Assembly: GCF_017875275.1 (NCBI RefSeq)
Contig: NZ_JAGGML010000001.1
Span: 1,364,001 to 1,428,000 of the forward strand
DNA: 64,000 bases
Origin: Xanthobacter flavus
GTDB taxonomy: Bacteria; Pseudomonadota; Alphaproteobacteria; Rhizobiales; Xanthobacteraceae
Reading direction: 5' to 3'
Of the stretch, positions 10,933-19,051 are shown in pieces. Below the pieces are notes generated by a model. It was not told the origin of the DNA. It worked only from the letters and a program-made list of their open reading frames with translations, and did no database searches. Numbering within the stretch: position 1 is the stretch's first letter; each line of letters starts with the position of its first letter. A program made the position numbers and the translations under genes.

Positions 10933-11889
10933 TCAGCCCCTCGGGCTTTGGGGGCGGGGGCGGCCGGCGCCGTCTTCGGGGGCTGGAATGAATTCGTCGT
11001 GGTCCATGGGGATGAGGTCGAACCGCCCCTCCCGCCATGCCGCCTTGGCCGCATCGAGCCGATCGAGGCTCGACGACACGAAATTCCACCAGATATAGCG
11101 CGGCCCCTCCAGCGGCTCGCCGCCGACCAGCATCAGCCGTGCGGGCGTGCGGGCGCGCACAGAGGTCGCGACGCCGCGCCGGATCACCAGCATCTGGCCG
11201 GGCGGGAAGGCGGTGCCGTCCACCTCCACCTCGCCCTCCAGCGTGAACAGGGCGCGGTCCTCGTGGGTGGGGTCCACCGGCACATGAGCGCCGGCGGCCA
11301 GCTGGATTTCCACATAGGTCGCGGGAGACGCGAGCGCGACGGGCGAGGTCGCGCCGAAGGCACTGCCGAGGATGACCCGCGCGCGTACCCCACCATCCGC
11401 CACAACCGGAAGCTTTTCGCTGTCGGCGTGGAGGAAGTCCGGCGCCGTCTCCTCCAGCGCTTTCGGCAACGCGATCCAGCTCTGGATGCCGAACAGCGGC
11501 CCGCCGCGCGCCTTCACCGTGGCGTCGTGGCGTTCGGAATGGACGATGCCCCGGCCGGCGGTCATCAGGTTCACCGCGCCCGGCTCGATCACCCGCTCGG
11601 TGCCGAGGCTGTCGCGGTGGATCATGCTGCCTTCGAACAGATAGGTGACAGTCGCGAGCCCGATGTGCGGATGGGGCCGCACATCCTGTGCCTGCGCCGC
11701 CGAGAATCGCACCGGCCCCATCCGGTCGAAGAAGATGAAGGGCCCGATCATCTGGCCCTGCACGGAGGGCAGCACGCGGGCCACCTCCATGCCACCGATG
11801 TCGTGGGCGCGGGGGACGATGACGGTCTCGACGGCCGCGCAGCTGGCGGCATCGCCGGGGACGGGATCGGGGGTCGGGGAGAAGCTCAT
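10933..11889 (-). CDS. Pirin family protein (bicupin)
   Basis: The 318-residue protein is a cupin of the pirin type. The N-terminal domain has the metal-binding signature HPHIGLATVTYLFEG with the later GIVHSERH, and the C-terminal half has the second cupin (LAAGAHVPVDPTHEDRALF). Some pirins are quercetinases or redox sensors; the role here cannot be assigned. It converges on the FPASDPP-repeat gene with a 27-bp gap and is transcribed away from the Flp pilin genes. The C-terminal tail (PPKTAPA-like, proline-rich) is longer than in many pirins. Confidence 0.85.
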   Translation of the reverse strand: MSFSPTPDPVPGDAASCAAVETVIVPRAHDIGGMEVARVLPSVQGQMIGPFIFFDRMGPVRFSAAQAQDVRPHPHIGLATVTYLFEGSMIHRDSLGTERVIEPGAVNLMTAGRGIVHSERHDATVKARGGPLFGIQSWIALPKALEETAPDFLHADSEKLPVVADGGVRARVILGSAFGATSPVALASPATYVEIQLAAGAHVPVDPTHEDRALFTLEGEVEVDGTAFPPGQMLVIRRGVATSVRARTPARLMLVGGEPLEGPRYIWWNFVSSSLDRLDAAKAAWREGRFDLIPMDHDEFIPAPEDGAGRPRPQSPRG

Positions 11890-11989
11890 GGCGGGAGCTT
11901 GCCGGCCTCCGGCGCCGCCGTCAAAGGGGCGTGGTGGACGGCGACGTCAAAGGCGCGCGAGCGGAACCGTTAACCTTTCACGCAGGCAA

Positions 11990-12023
11990 CCCCCTCCTCC
12001 GGCACCGGCGGGGGGCGTTTTTT
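11990..12023 (+). terminator. Possible terminator or attenuator hairpin before the Flp pilin gene
   Basis: CCCCC at 11990-11994 can pair with the G-run at 12010-12015, with a small CCGG/CCGG inner helix, and six T residues follow (12018-12023). No plus-strand gene ends nearby, so it may stop antisense transcription across pirin or act as an attenuator. The stem is interrupted, so support is moderate. Confidence 0.35.
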
Positions 12024-12122
12024 ACTTCCCCGCAAGGGGCCGACCCTAGCGTCGGCCTACCGCGGCACCCTCGTCGCGGCATCATTTTCGCGGCCATGCG
12101 CCGCCCTGACCGGATTTGAGCC

Positions 12123-12287
12123 ATGAAGCTTCTGTTCTCGCGCTTCATCAAGGAAGAGGACGGCTCCACCGCCCTCGAATACGGCTTGATCGCCGCCGGG
12201 CTTTCCATCGCCATCGTCACGGTGCTGGTGCAGATCGCCTCGACCTTCGCCCGGCTGCAGGCCTCCTCGGCCGCCGCCGGGAACTGA
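12123..12287 (+). CDS. flp: Flp/Fap-type pilin subunit (54 aa)
   Basis: The ATG at 12123 opens a 54-residue frame with the type IVb pilin layout: a short basic leader, then EDGSTALEYGLIAAGLSIAI, where the LEYGLIAA motif with Glu at position 5 of the mature protein is the Flp processing and assembly signature, followed by one hydrophobic helix and a short Ala-rich tail. Processing would be by the prepilin peptidase encoded seven bp downstream. Flp pilins build tight-adherence (Tad) pili, but no other tad/cpa genes are in the window. Confidence 0.9.
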   Translation: MKLLFSRFIKEEDGSTALEYGLIAAGLSIAIVTVLVQIASTFARLQASSAAAGN

Positions 12288-12294
12288 CCGCGCG

Positions 12295-12786
12295 ATGGGG
12301 ATGGGCCACATGAGGATCGCCGAGCTGCTGCTGCTCGGCCTCTATCCGGCGCTGTTGTGCGCGTCGATCGGCGCGGACGTCGCCCGCCGGATCATCCCCA
12401 ATGTCGTGGTCGTCAGCCTCATCGCCGCCTTTGCCGCCGTCACGTTTCTTGTCCCCGTGCCCGACCTGATCTTCCGGCTCGCCGCCGCCGGCGCCGTCAC
12501 GGCGCTGGGCTTCTCCTTGTTCGCCGAGGACATCATCGGCGCGGGCGACGCCAAGCTCGCGGGTGCCATCGTGCTGTGGGTGGACCCGCTGCACCTGCCC
12601 CTGTTCGTGCTCGCCACCGGCACGATCGGCGCCATGCTCGGCATCGCCGCCGCGGCTCGCCATCGCTTCGCAGGGGTGGATGAAGCCGCCCTTGCCGACC
12701 GGCGCCGCGCCAGCCTGCCCTATGGGGTGGCGCTGGCGGGCGCCGGCCTCATTATCCATCCCCTGTCGAGCCTGCTGCATCCCTGA
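12295..12786 (+). CDS. cpaA: Prepilin peptidase CpaA/TadV (A24 family)
   Basis: The 163-residue polytopic membrane protein belongs to the small CpaA/TadV prepilin peptidases, which cleave and may methylate Flp pilins at the inner membrane. The two catalytic aspartates are visible, in GADVARRIIPN near residue 28 and in the GxGD motif (IIGAGDAKL, near residue 84). About five hydrophobic helices can be seen. The start could also be the ATG at 12310 (MRIAEL). It follows the Flp pilin gene immediately and is surely co-transcribed with it. Confidence 0.88.
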   Translation: MGMGHMRIAELLLLGLYPALLCASIGADVARRIIPNVVVVSLIAAFAAVTFLVPVPDLIFRLAAAGAVTALGFSLFAEDIIGAGDAKLAGAIVLWVDPLHLPLFVLATGTIGAMLGIAAAARHRFAGVDEAALADRRRASLPYGVALAGAGLIIHPLSSLLHP

Positions 12787-12906
12787 TCCGGTACGGCTGC
12801 GCCACTCCCTTGCGGGCGGGCGCGGCGCGGACCACCATGCGCCGTCTGCGCGGCGCCGGATGGCGGAACCATTGCCTGTCCCCCCGGCGCGGCGCGAGGA
12901 GTTCCG

Positions 12907-14277
12907 TTGATGATCGATTGCTTTGCCCTGTCGTCCGCCGTCAGCCTGCCCGTCTGGTGCGTCTCCAAGGACACCTTCGCTTCCGCACCCATTCCCGAGG
13001 CCGCGCGCCGCTTCGCCGAAGCGGCCGGCTTCTCCGGCGCCGCCGGCAAGCTGCTGCTGCTGCCGAACGCCGACGGCGGGCTCGCCGGCGCCCTGTTCGG
13101 CATCGCCCCCGCTCCGAAGTCGGATGCTTTCGCCACCGGTGCCCTGCCCGGACTGCTGCCGGAGGGCGTGTGGCGGCTGGAGGGCGAGGTGCCGAGCCCC
13201 CGCCTCGCCGCCCTCGCCTTCGCGCTGGGCACCTACCGCTTCTCCGCCTATCGCACCGCCAAGGCCCCCAAGGTGCAGTTGGCGGTGCCGGAGGGCGTGG
13301 ACGTCGCCCAGCTCCACCGCACGGTGGAGGCGGTGACCCTCACCCGAGATCTCGTCAACACCCCCGCCAACGATCTCGGCCCCGCCGAGCTGGAGGACGC
13401 CGCCCGCAGCCTCGCCGCCCGCCACGGCGCGCGTTTCCGCTCCATCGTCGGCGATGCGCTGCTGGCGCAGAACTTTCCCATGATCCACGCGGTGGGCCTT
13501 GCCGCCGCCCGCGCGCCGCGCCTCATCGAGATTCGCGCCGGCGATCCCGCCCACCCCAAGGTGACGCTGGTGGGCAAGGGCGTGTGCTTCGACACCGGCG
13601 GACTCGATCTCAAGCCCTCCTCGGCCATGCTGCTGATGAAGAAGGACATGGGCGGCGCCGCCAACGCGCTGGGCCTCGCCCACATGCTCCTGTCGCGCGG
13701 CGCGAAGGTGAACCTGCGGGTGCTCATCCCGGCGGTGGAGAATTCCGTCTCCGGCGTCGCCTTCCGTCCCGGCGACGTGCTGCGCAGCCGCAAGGGCATC
13801 TCGGTGGAGATCGGCAACACGGACGCCGAGGGCCGCCTCGTGCTGGCCGACGCGCTCGCCCTCGCCGACGAGGAGGCGCCCGACCTCGTGGTGGATTTCG
13901 CCACCCTCACCGGCGCCGCCCGCGTCGCCCTCGGCCCGCAGCTCCCCGCCGCCTTCACCGACGACGAGGACTTCGCCGCCGACCTCGCCCGCCACGCCAT
14001 GGTGGAGGCCGACCCGCTGTGGCGGCTGCCGCTCTGGGCGCCCTACGCGGGCATGCTCGATTCCAAGGTGGCCGACATCAACAACGTGTCCTCCGGCGGC
14101 TTCGCCGGCGCCATCACCGCCGCTCTGTTCCTCGCGAAGTTCGTCGAGAAGGCCCGGTCCCATCTCCACCTGGACCTGTTCGCCTGGAACCCCGGCAGCC
14201 GACACGGACGCCCCGAGGGCGGCGAGGCGCAGACCATCCGCGCGCTGGACGCGCTGATCGCCGAGCGGTTCGGCTGA
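12907..14277 (+). CDS. M17 leucyl aminopeptidase family protein
   Basis: The 456-residue cytoplasmic metallopeptidase has the M17 catalytic motifs: GKGVCFDTGGLDLKP with the active-site Lys224, MKKDMGGAAN, and the signature NTDAEGR (304-310) with catalytic Arg310. M17 enzymes are usually hexameric di-metal peptidases removing N-terminal residues from peptides. The N-terminal domain is divergent from classical PepA. AGGAG lies six bases before the tandem ATGs at 12907/12910. The next gene, an NlpC/P60 hydrolase, follows after 16 bp, a pairing that suggests joint peptide or murein-peptide turnover. Confidence 0.92.
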   Translation: MMIDCFALSSAVSLPVWCVSKDTFASAPIPEAARRFAEAAGFSGAAGKLLLLPNADGGLAGALFGIAPAPKSDAFATGALPGLLPEGVWRLEGEVPSPRLAALAFALGTYRFSAYRTAKAPKVQLAVPEGVDVAQLHRTVEAVTLTRDLVNTPANDLGPAELEDAARSLAARHGARFRSIVGDALLAQNFPMIHAVGLAAARAPRLIEIRAGDPAHPKVTLVGKGVCFDTGGLDLKPSSAMLLMKKDMGGAANALGLAHMLLSRGAKVNLRVLIPAVENSVSGVAFRPGDVLRSRKGISVEIGNTDAEGRLVLADALALADEEAPDLVVDFATLTGAARVALGPQLPAAFTDDEDFAADLARHAMVEADPLWRLPLWAPYAGMLDSKVADINNVSSGGFAGAITAALFLAKFVEKARSHLHLDLFAWNPGSRHGRPEGGEAQTIRALDALIAERFG

Positions 14278-14293
14278 GGACAGGGGGGAAGCC

Positions 14294-15151
14294 ATGACCT
14301 TCGCTTTGCCCCCGGGCCTCGATGCCCGGCTGACCCCCGCCCGCGCCGATCTTGCTGCGACCAGCCTCAAGGGGCTGGTGCACGTGCCCCGCTTCGTGGA
14401 CGGCGAAATGCGGCGCGTGGCCGTGCCCGTCGCGCCCCTGCGCCGCCGCCCCGCCGGCGACGCCCCGCTCGAGACCGAGGCGCTGTTCGGCGAGCGGGTG
14501 CGCCTGTTCGAGGAGGATACGGAAGGCTGGGCCTGGGTGCAGCTGGAGGCAGACAATTACGTCGGCTACATGCCCGCCGAGGCCCTCGCCCCCGAAGGCA
14601 CCGCGCCCGCGCACAAGGTGACGGCGCTCCGGACCTTCCTGTTTCCCGGACCGGACATCAAGCTGCCGCCCCGCGACGCGCTCGTGTTCGGCAGCCGGGT
14701 GGTGGTGCGCTCCATCTCGGGCGGGTTCGCCTTGACGACGGACGGCTGCCTGCCCGCCGTCCATGTGGCCCCCGCCGACGACCGCGAGGGCGATTTCGTC
14801 ACCGTGGCTGCCCGCTTCCTCGGCGTTCCCTATCTGTGGGGCGGGCGCTCCAGCCTTGGCATCGACTGTTCGGGACTGGTGCAGACCGCCCTCGCCGCCA
14901 CCGGCGTCCGGGTGCCGCGCGACAGCGACATGCAGGAAAAGGCCATCGGCGCGGCCATTCCGCTCGATGCCCCTCGCCGGCGCGGCGATCTCCTGTTCTG
15001 GCCGGGACACGTGGGCATCGCCGAGGACGAGCAGACGCTGCTCCACGCCAACGCCTTCCACATGGCCGTGGCGCGCGAGCCCCTCGCCGGCGCGCTGGAG
15101 CGAATCAGCGCCGCCGGCCTCGCGCTGCGGACCATCCGCCGTCCGGGCTGA
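14294..15151 (+). CDS. NlpC/P60 family cell-wall peptidase with SH3-like domain
   Basis: The 285-residue protein has an N-terminal SH3b-like region (about 30-130, including EGWAWVQLEADNYVGYM) and a C-terminal NlpC/P60 domain. The catalytic triad is clear: Cys192 in GIDCSGLVQ, His239 in WPGHVGI and His251 in LLHANAF. Such enzymes cleave gamma-D-Glu-diamino acid bonds in murein peptides. There is no signal peptide, so it may act on recycled peptides in the cytoplasm together with the M17 peptidase encoded just upstream. The ribosome site AGGGGGGAAG is strong. Confidence 0.9.
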   Translation: MTFALPPGLDARLTPARADLAATSLKGLVHVPRFVDGEMRRVAVPVAPLRRRPAGDAPLETEALFGERVRLFEEDTEGWAWVQLEADNYVGYMPAEALAPEGTAPAHKVTALRTFLFPGPDIKLPPRDALVFGSRVVVRSISGGFALTTDGCLPAVHVAPADDREGDFVTVAARFLGVPYLWGGRSSLGIDCSGLVQTALAATGVRVPRDSDMQEKAIGAAIPLDAPRRRGDLLFWPGHVGIAEDEQTLLHANAFHMAVAREPLAGALERISAAGLALRTIRRPG

Positions 15152-15163
15152 CGCGACGCCTCT

Positions 15164-16792
15164 TCAGCTGTGGGCGATGACCCGGTCGCGGCCGCCGCGC
15201 TTCGCCTCGTAGAGCGCGGCATCGGCGGCGGCGATAAGGGCGTCCGGGCTGCCCTCCGCTGTCGGCACGACGGAGGCGACCCCAAAGCTCGCCGTCACCC
15301 GGCGGCGCGGGGCGGCCGGATGCTCGATGCCAAGCTCGGCGAGCAGGCGGCGCACATCCTCCGCGAAGGCGACGCCGGCGCTCATGTCGGCACCGGACAT
15401 CAGCACGACGAATTCCTCGCCGCCATAGCGCGCCACGAGATGGGACGTGCCCGCCGCCGCCGCCGACAGCATCCGCGACACGGCCCTGAGCGCGTCGTCA
15501 CCCTGCAGATGCCCGCGCGTGTCGTTGAAGGCCTTGAAGTGGTCCACGTCGAGCATCACCAGCGTGAGCGGCACGCCCTCGCCGCGCGCCCGCACCCAAT
15601 CCTGTGAGAACTGCACGTCGAAGGTGCGGCGGTTGGCGAGGCCGGTGAGACCGTCGGTCCGCGCCAGCGAGGCGAGGCGCCCGTTCATGGTCCTGAGCTC
15701 GTTGTTGCGCTGGGAGAGGCGGCGCGCCATCTCGTTGAAGGCCTGGACGAGGGGCGAGAATTCCGCGACGCCCATGTCGGTCACGCGATCCGCTTCGCCG
15801 CGCCCCACCGCCGCCACCGCCCGCGTGAGACGGGCGATGGGCGCGATGACGATCCGCTCCTCTGCCACCCAGGCGAGCAGCAGGAAGCAGGCGAGCGCGA
15901 TGAAATAGGCCAGCGCCGTCGAGCGCACCTTGCTGTCGATGGGGCCCATCGCCTTCGCCGTCTCGATACCCACGGCAATGTGGATGGGCAGATTGCCGAA
16001 GCCCTCGAACGCGAAGATGCGCTCCTTGCCGTCATAGCCGGGCACCCGGACGATGCCGCTCTGCTCGGCCGTCACCGCGCGCGTGAGCGGGTGATCGGGA
16101 AAGCTGTGCTCCACGATATCGGGCATGGTGGGATAGCGCACCAGCACCATTCCGTTATCGCCGATGAGATCCACGACCACACCGAGTTCCACGGCGCTTC
16201 CGGCCGCGATCCGTGAGAGCCATTGAAGGTCGAGAACCACCCCGGTCACGGTGCGCACGCCCCCTCCCGGACCACGCTCCGCCCGCAGCAGGAACACCGA
16301 GTTGCGCCCGCTCACCCGCGAGACGAACATCTCGGTCATCACCACGCCGTCCACGGCAACGGCATCGTGGAAGTAGTCCCGCTCGGAGATGTTGACGCCG
16401 AGCGCGAGCGGCGCATGGGCGCAGCGGACGATGCCCGTCGCGTCCGCGATGAACGCGCCCTGGATGCCGGCCACCTCATCGGCGAGGCGGGACACCTGCC
16501 GGTTGCAGACGGCAGGATCCTCGAGCATACGATCCGCCATGCGGGACACTACTTCGAGGCTCGTCAATGCCCGCGACATGCCTTCCAGCTGGGCGAGCCT
16601 GGCGCTGCGGGCGAAGTTCCGCACGTCCTCTTCGAGGGCGGCGACCTGCACCTGCCGCTCGGCCATCAGGGCGAGCATCCGCTCCACCGACAAAGGGATG
16701 GCCACAAGGCAGACAAGGAACAGGACGCGCAGACGCAGGCTCGACCGCCGCCCGCGCGCAGCCTTGACCCCTCCCCCATTTCCCTCGACCAT
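15164..16792 (-). CDS. Membrane diguanylate cyclase (Cache-HAMP-GGDEF)
   Basis: The 542-residue protein has an N-terminal membrane helix (about 25-45, LFLVCLVAIPLS), a periplasmic Cache-like sensor region (about 45-290), a second helix (YFIALACFLLLAWVA), a HAMP linker and a C-terminal GGDEF domain whose active-site motif is GGEEF (457-461). It should make cyclic di-GMP from GTP. The RxxD inhibitory site usually found five residues before the motif is absent (the region reads GTSHLVARY). The start at 16792 (MVEGNGGG) is preferred to 16924 because it leaves a short basic N-terminus before the helix and does not overlap the divergent YggS-type gene. Confidence 0.88.
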   Translation of the reverse strand: MVEGNGGGVKAARGRRSSLRLRVLFLVCLVAIPLSVERMLALMAERQVQVAALEEDVRNFARSARLAQLEGMSRALTSLEVVSRMADRMLEDPAVCNRQVSRLADEVAGIQGAFIADATGIVRCAHAPLALGVNISERDYFHDAVAVDGVVMTEMFVSRVSGRNSVFLLRAERGPGGGVRTVTGVVLDLQWLSRIAAGSAVELGVVVDLIGDNGMVLVRYPTMPDIVEHSFPDHPLTRAVTAEQSGIVRVPGYDGKERIFAFEGFGNLPIHIAVGIETAKAMGPIDSKVRSTALAYFIALACFLLLAWVAEERIVIAPIARLTRAVAAVGRGEADRVTDMGVAEFSPLVQAFNEMARRLSQRNNELRTMNGRLASLARTDGLTGLANRRTFDVQFSQDWVRARGEGVPLTLVMLDVDHFKAFNDTRGHLQGDDALRAVSRMLSAAAAGTSHLVARYGGEEFVVLMSGADMSAGVAFAEDVRRLLAELGIEHPAAPRRRVTASFGVASVVPTAEGSPDALIAAADAALYEAKRGGRDRVIAHS

Positions 16793-16927
16793 CCCGGCCG
16801 CCCCCCTGCCGCCCGGATACTTGAGCCGAACCGCAGCCTTTTCATACCCGCTTCTTGATCGGAAAGGGAGATCGGTACATGTCCTCGTTGGCGGCGCGTG
16901 GGCCGGCGCGAGGGTGGGAGCCAAAGC

Positions 16928-17626
16928 ATGACTGAGGGCGGGGCAACGCCGGAAAGCGCACTGAGACTCGCCGCGGTGCGCCGCGAGATCGCCGAAAGCT
17001 GCGCGGAGTGCGGCCGCCCCGCTGCGGATGTGACGCTGGTGGCGGTGTCAAAGACCTTTCCCGCCGAGGACATCGTGCCGACGCTCGAAGCCGGACAGCG
17101 GGTGTTCGGTGAGAACCGGGTGCAGGAGGCGGGGCACAAGTGGCCCGGCCTGCGGGCGCGGTATCCCGACGTGGAGCTCCACCTCATCGGGCCGCTCCAG
17201 TCCAACAAGGCGCGGGAGGCTGTGGCCCTGTTCGACGTGATCCACACCGTCGACCGTCCCAAGATCGCGGCTGCCCTTGCCGAGGAAATGGCGCGCCAGG
17301 ATCGCCGGCCGCGGCTGTTCGTGCAGATCAATACCGGCGCCGAGCCGCAGAAGGCCGGCGTTCTGCCCGAGGAGGCCGACGCCTTCATCGCTGTGTGCCG
17401 GGATATCCACAGGCTGGAGATCGCCGGCCTCATGTGCATTCCGCCAGCCGAGGACGTGCCGGACCCGCACTTCGCTCTCCTCGCGGAAATCGCGGCCCGC
17501 AATGGCCTTTCCGGCCTTTCCATGGGCATGAGCGCCGACTTTTCCGCCGCCATCCGCCAGGGCGCCACCCATGTGCGGATCGGCAGCGCCATCTTCGGCC
17601 ATCGCCCCAGCCAGAAGGAGGCTTGA
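16928..17626 (+). CDS. yggS: YggS/PROSC family PLP-binding protein
   Basis: The 232-residue protein is the PLP homeostasis protein family (YggS/PLPBP). It has the PLP lysine in LVAVSKTFP (Lys42), FGENRVQEA, HLIGPLQSNK, VQINTGAEPQKAGV and the C-terminal phosphate-binding MSADFSAAI and RIGSAIFG. It binds PLP without known catalysis and affects amino-acid and vitamin B6 balance. The start MTEGGATP at 16928 has GGGAG upstream; the frame further upstream lacks homology. It is divergent from the diguanylate cyclase gene and is followed by tRNA-Glu. Confidence 0.92.
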   Translation: MTEGGATPESALRLAAVRREIAESCAECGRPAADVTLVAVSKTFPAEDIVPTLEAGQRVFGENRVQEAGHKWPGLRARYPDVELHLIGPLQSNKAREAVALFDVIHTVDRPKIAAALAEEMARQDRRPRLFVQINTGAEPQKAGVLPEEADAFIAVCRDIHRLEIAGLMCIPPAEDVPDPHFALLAEIAARNGLSGLSMGMSADFSAAIRQGATHVRIGSAIFGHRPSQKEA

Positions 17627-17671
17627 AGTCCCCGGCATTCGCCGCTATAGAGCCCTCCTCCTCGCGAGATG

Positions 17672-17747
17672 CTCCCATCGTCTAGCGGTCTAGGACGTCG
17701 CCCTCTCACGGCGAAAACAGGGGTTCGAGTCCCCTTGGGAGCGCCAT
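17672..17747 (+). tRNA. tRNA-Glu (anticodon CTC)
   Basis: The 76-nt sequence folds as a tRNA. The 7-bp acceptor stem is GCTCCCA (17672-17678) with TGGGAGC (17737-17743), followed by discriminator G and an encoded CCA (17745-17747). The anticodon arm is TCGCC-CTCTCAC-GGCGA, giving anticodon CTC, and the T-loop is GTTCGAG. It closely resembles known tRNA-Glu sequences. Confidence 0.95.
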
Positions 17748-18217
17748 TTGCGCAAATTATCCAACAAAAGCACTGTGTTACGCGCAACGCGTGAAAGGTT
17801 GGCGAGCCGGTTCGCCAGCCGGTCGGGCACGCCGCCTTTGCCGGTTGCGATCGGCTTGAACGCGACTCTCATGCTGTCGCGGGGGCCAATAACCTCTCGA
17901 TCCGTGCGAGTGGCGAATTACTTGCTGCGCGTCCGAGAGCGGAGAATATCCGCTAGCCAGACGTATCCTTTTTCAAAGCGGCTCTCCGAGGCCGTTTAGA
18001 GTGCCGCGCGCTTGTTACCACCTATCGCGTCGTCGTCTCCGCCCCAAACCAGGCGAGCAAGTTCGTTCGCGGATTCAATGCTGCAGACGGCTATTGATCT
18101 ACGTCAATTATAATTGAGACACGAATATTTCGCGAAATTTATGCATAGCCCCTCTAGAGTGCGACGGGACGAACTTTCCGGTCGCCGCGCGGGAAGCCGC
18201 GTGTCAGGGGTGGGCGC
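17748..18217. other. 470-bp gene-free region after tRNA-Glu, with AT-rich promoter end
   Basis: No frame here has recognisable homology. The part next to the tRNA and the last 130 bp before fabI are visibly richer in A/T than the surroundings. The latter part carries an FNR/FixK box (18094-18107) and a 12-bp palindrome CAATTATAATTG (18105-18116), so it is probably the promoter of the acetate/CoA operon. The 3' end of a tRNA is a common integration site, but I see no integrase or flanking direct repeat. Confidence 0.55.
18094..18107. promoter_or_regulatory. FNR/FixK-type binding site upstream of the fabI-pta-ackA operon
   Basis: TTGATCTACGTCAA matches the FNR/FixK/DNR consensus TTGAT-N4-[AG]TCAA. 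It lies 110-124 bp before the fabI-like ATG. A -10-like TATGCA at 18140-18145 or AATATT at 18124-18129 lies downstream, so a class II activator position is plausible. This predicts low-oxygen induction. Confidence 0.65.
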
Positions 18218-18982
18218 ATGTTCAAGCTTCAGGATCAGCTGGCCCTCGTGGTGGGCGTCGCCAATGACCAGTCCATCGCCTGGGGATGCGCCAAGGCGCT
18301 GCACGAGCAGGGGGCCAAGCTTGCCATCACCTATCTCAACGAACGGGCCGAGCCGCATGTGCGCCCCCTCGCCGAGAGCCTCGGCGCCGACATCATCGCG
18401 CCTCTCGATGTGAGCGTTCCCGGCCAGCTTGAGGCGGTGTTCGACGAGATCACGGCGCGCTGGGGTCGGCTCGACACCCTCGTCCACTCCATCGCCTTCT
18501 GCCCGAAGGACGATCTGCACGGCCGCGTCGTCGACTGCTCGGCGGAAGGGTTCGCCACGGCCATGGACGTGTCCGTCCACTCCTTCCTGCGCATGATCCG
18601 CCGGGCGGAGCCGCTAATGGGCGCGGGCGGCACCTGCATGACCGTCTCGTTCTACGGCGCGGAGAAGGTGGTCGAGAACTACAACATCATGGGGCCGGTG
18701 AAATCGGCGCTGGAATCCGTGGTGCGCTACGCCGCCGCGGAGCTGGGGGAAAAGCGCATCCGCGTCCACGCCCTCTCGCCCGGACCGCTGAAGACCCGCG
18801 CCGCCTCGGGCATCGGCCATTTCGACGACCTTCTCGCCGCCGCCGCCGAGCGCGCGCCCACCCACCTCCTCGCTTCAATTGAAGATGTGGGTGCCTTCGC
18901 CGCCTTCCTCGCCAGCCGCGAGGCCGCCAACGTCACCGGCGGCGTCCACCAGATTGACGGCGGCTACAGCATCATCGGCTGA
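18218..18982 (+). CDS. fabI: Enoyl-ACP reductase FabI-like protein
   Basis: The 254-residue SDR-fold protein matches FabI: GVANDQSIAWG cofactor loop, VHSIAFCP, catalytic tyrosines Tyr146 and Tyr155 (ENYNIMGPVK) with Lys162, and the C-terminal GGVHQIDGGYSIIG. FabI reduces trans-2-enoyl-ACP with NAD(P)H. Because it heads an operon with a MaoC-Pta fusion, acetate kinase and CoA-transferase and not fatty-acid synthesis genes, it may be a second, specialised copy acting on short acyl chains or acyl-CoA; that is inference. An FNR/FixK box lies upstream. Confidence 0.88.
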   Translation: MFKLQDQLALVVGVANDQSIAWGCAKALHEQGAKLAITYLNERAEPHVRPLAESLGADIIAPLDVSVPGQLEAVFDEITARWGRLDTLVHSIAFCPKDDLHGRVVDCSAEGFATAMDVSVHSFLRMIRRAEPLMGAGGTCMTVSFYGAEKVVENYNIMGPVKSALESVVRYAAAELGEKRIRVHALSPGPLKTRAASGIGHFDDLLAAAAERAPTHLLASIEDVGAFAAFLASREAANVTGGVHQIDGGYSIIG

Positions 18983-19051
18983 AAGCATTCCCGTCGTCGC
19001 ACTCCCTTCCGGCGCCGCCCAGGGGCGGCCCATACCGAAGGCGCCCCGAGC

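Noticed and set aside
11967-11981. A CtrA half-site (TTAACC) upstream of the Flp pilin gene
   Set aside because: Only one TTAA half matches; the second half of TTAA-N7-TTAA is absent.
12217-14556. A 779-codon minus-strand frame across cpaA, the M17 peptidase and the NlpC gene
   Set aside because: The plus strand carries three recognised enzymes with catalytic motifs. The minus-strand product has no recognisable domain.
17690-17872. A 60-codon minus-strand frame running through the tRNA-Glu gene
   Set aside because: Its C-terminus is just the tRNA complement, and no domain or ribosome site supports it.
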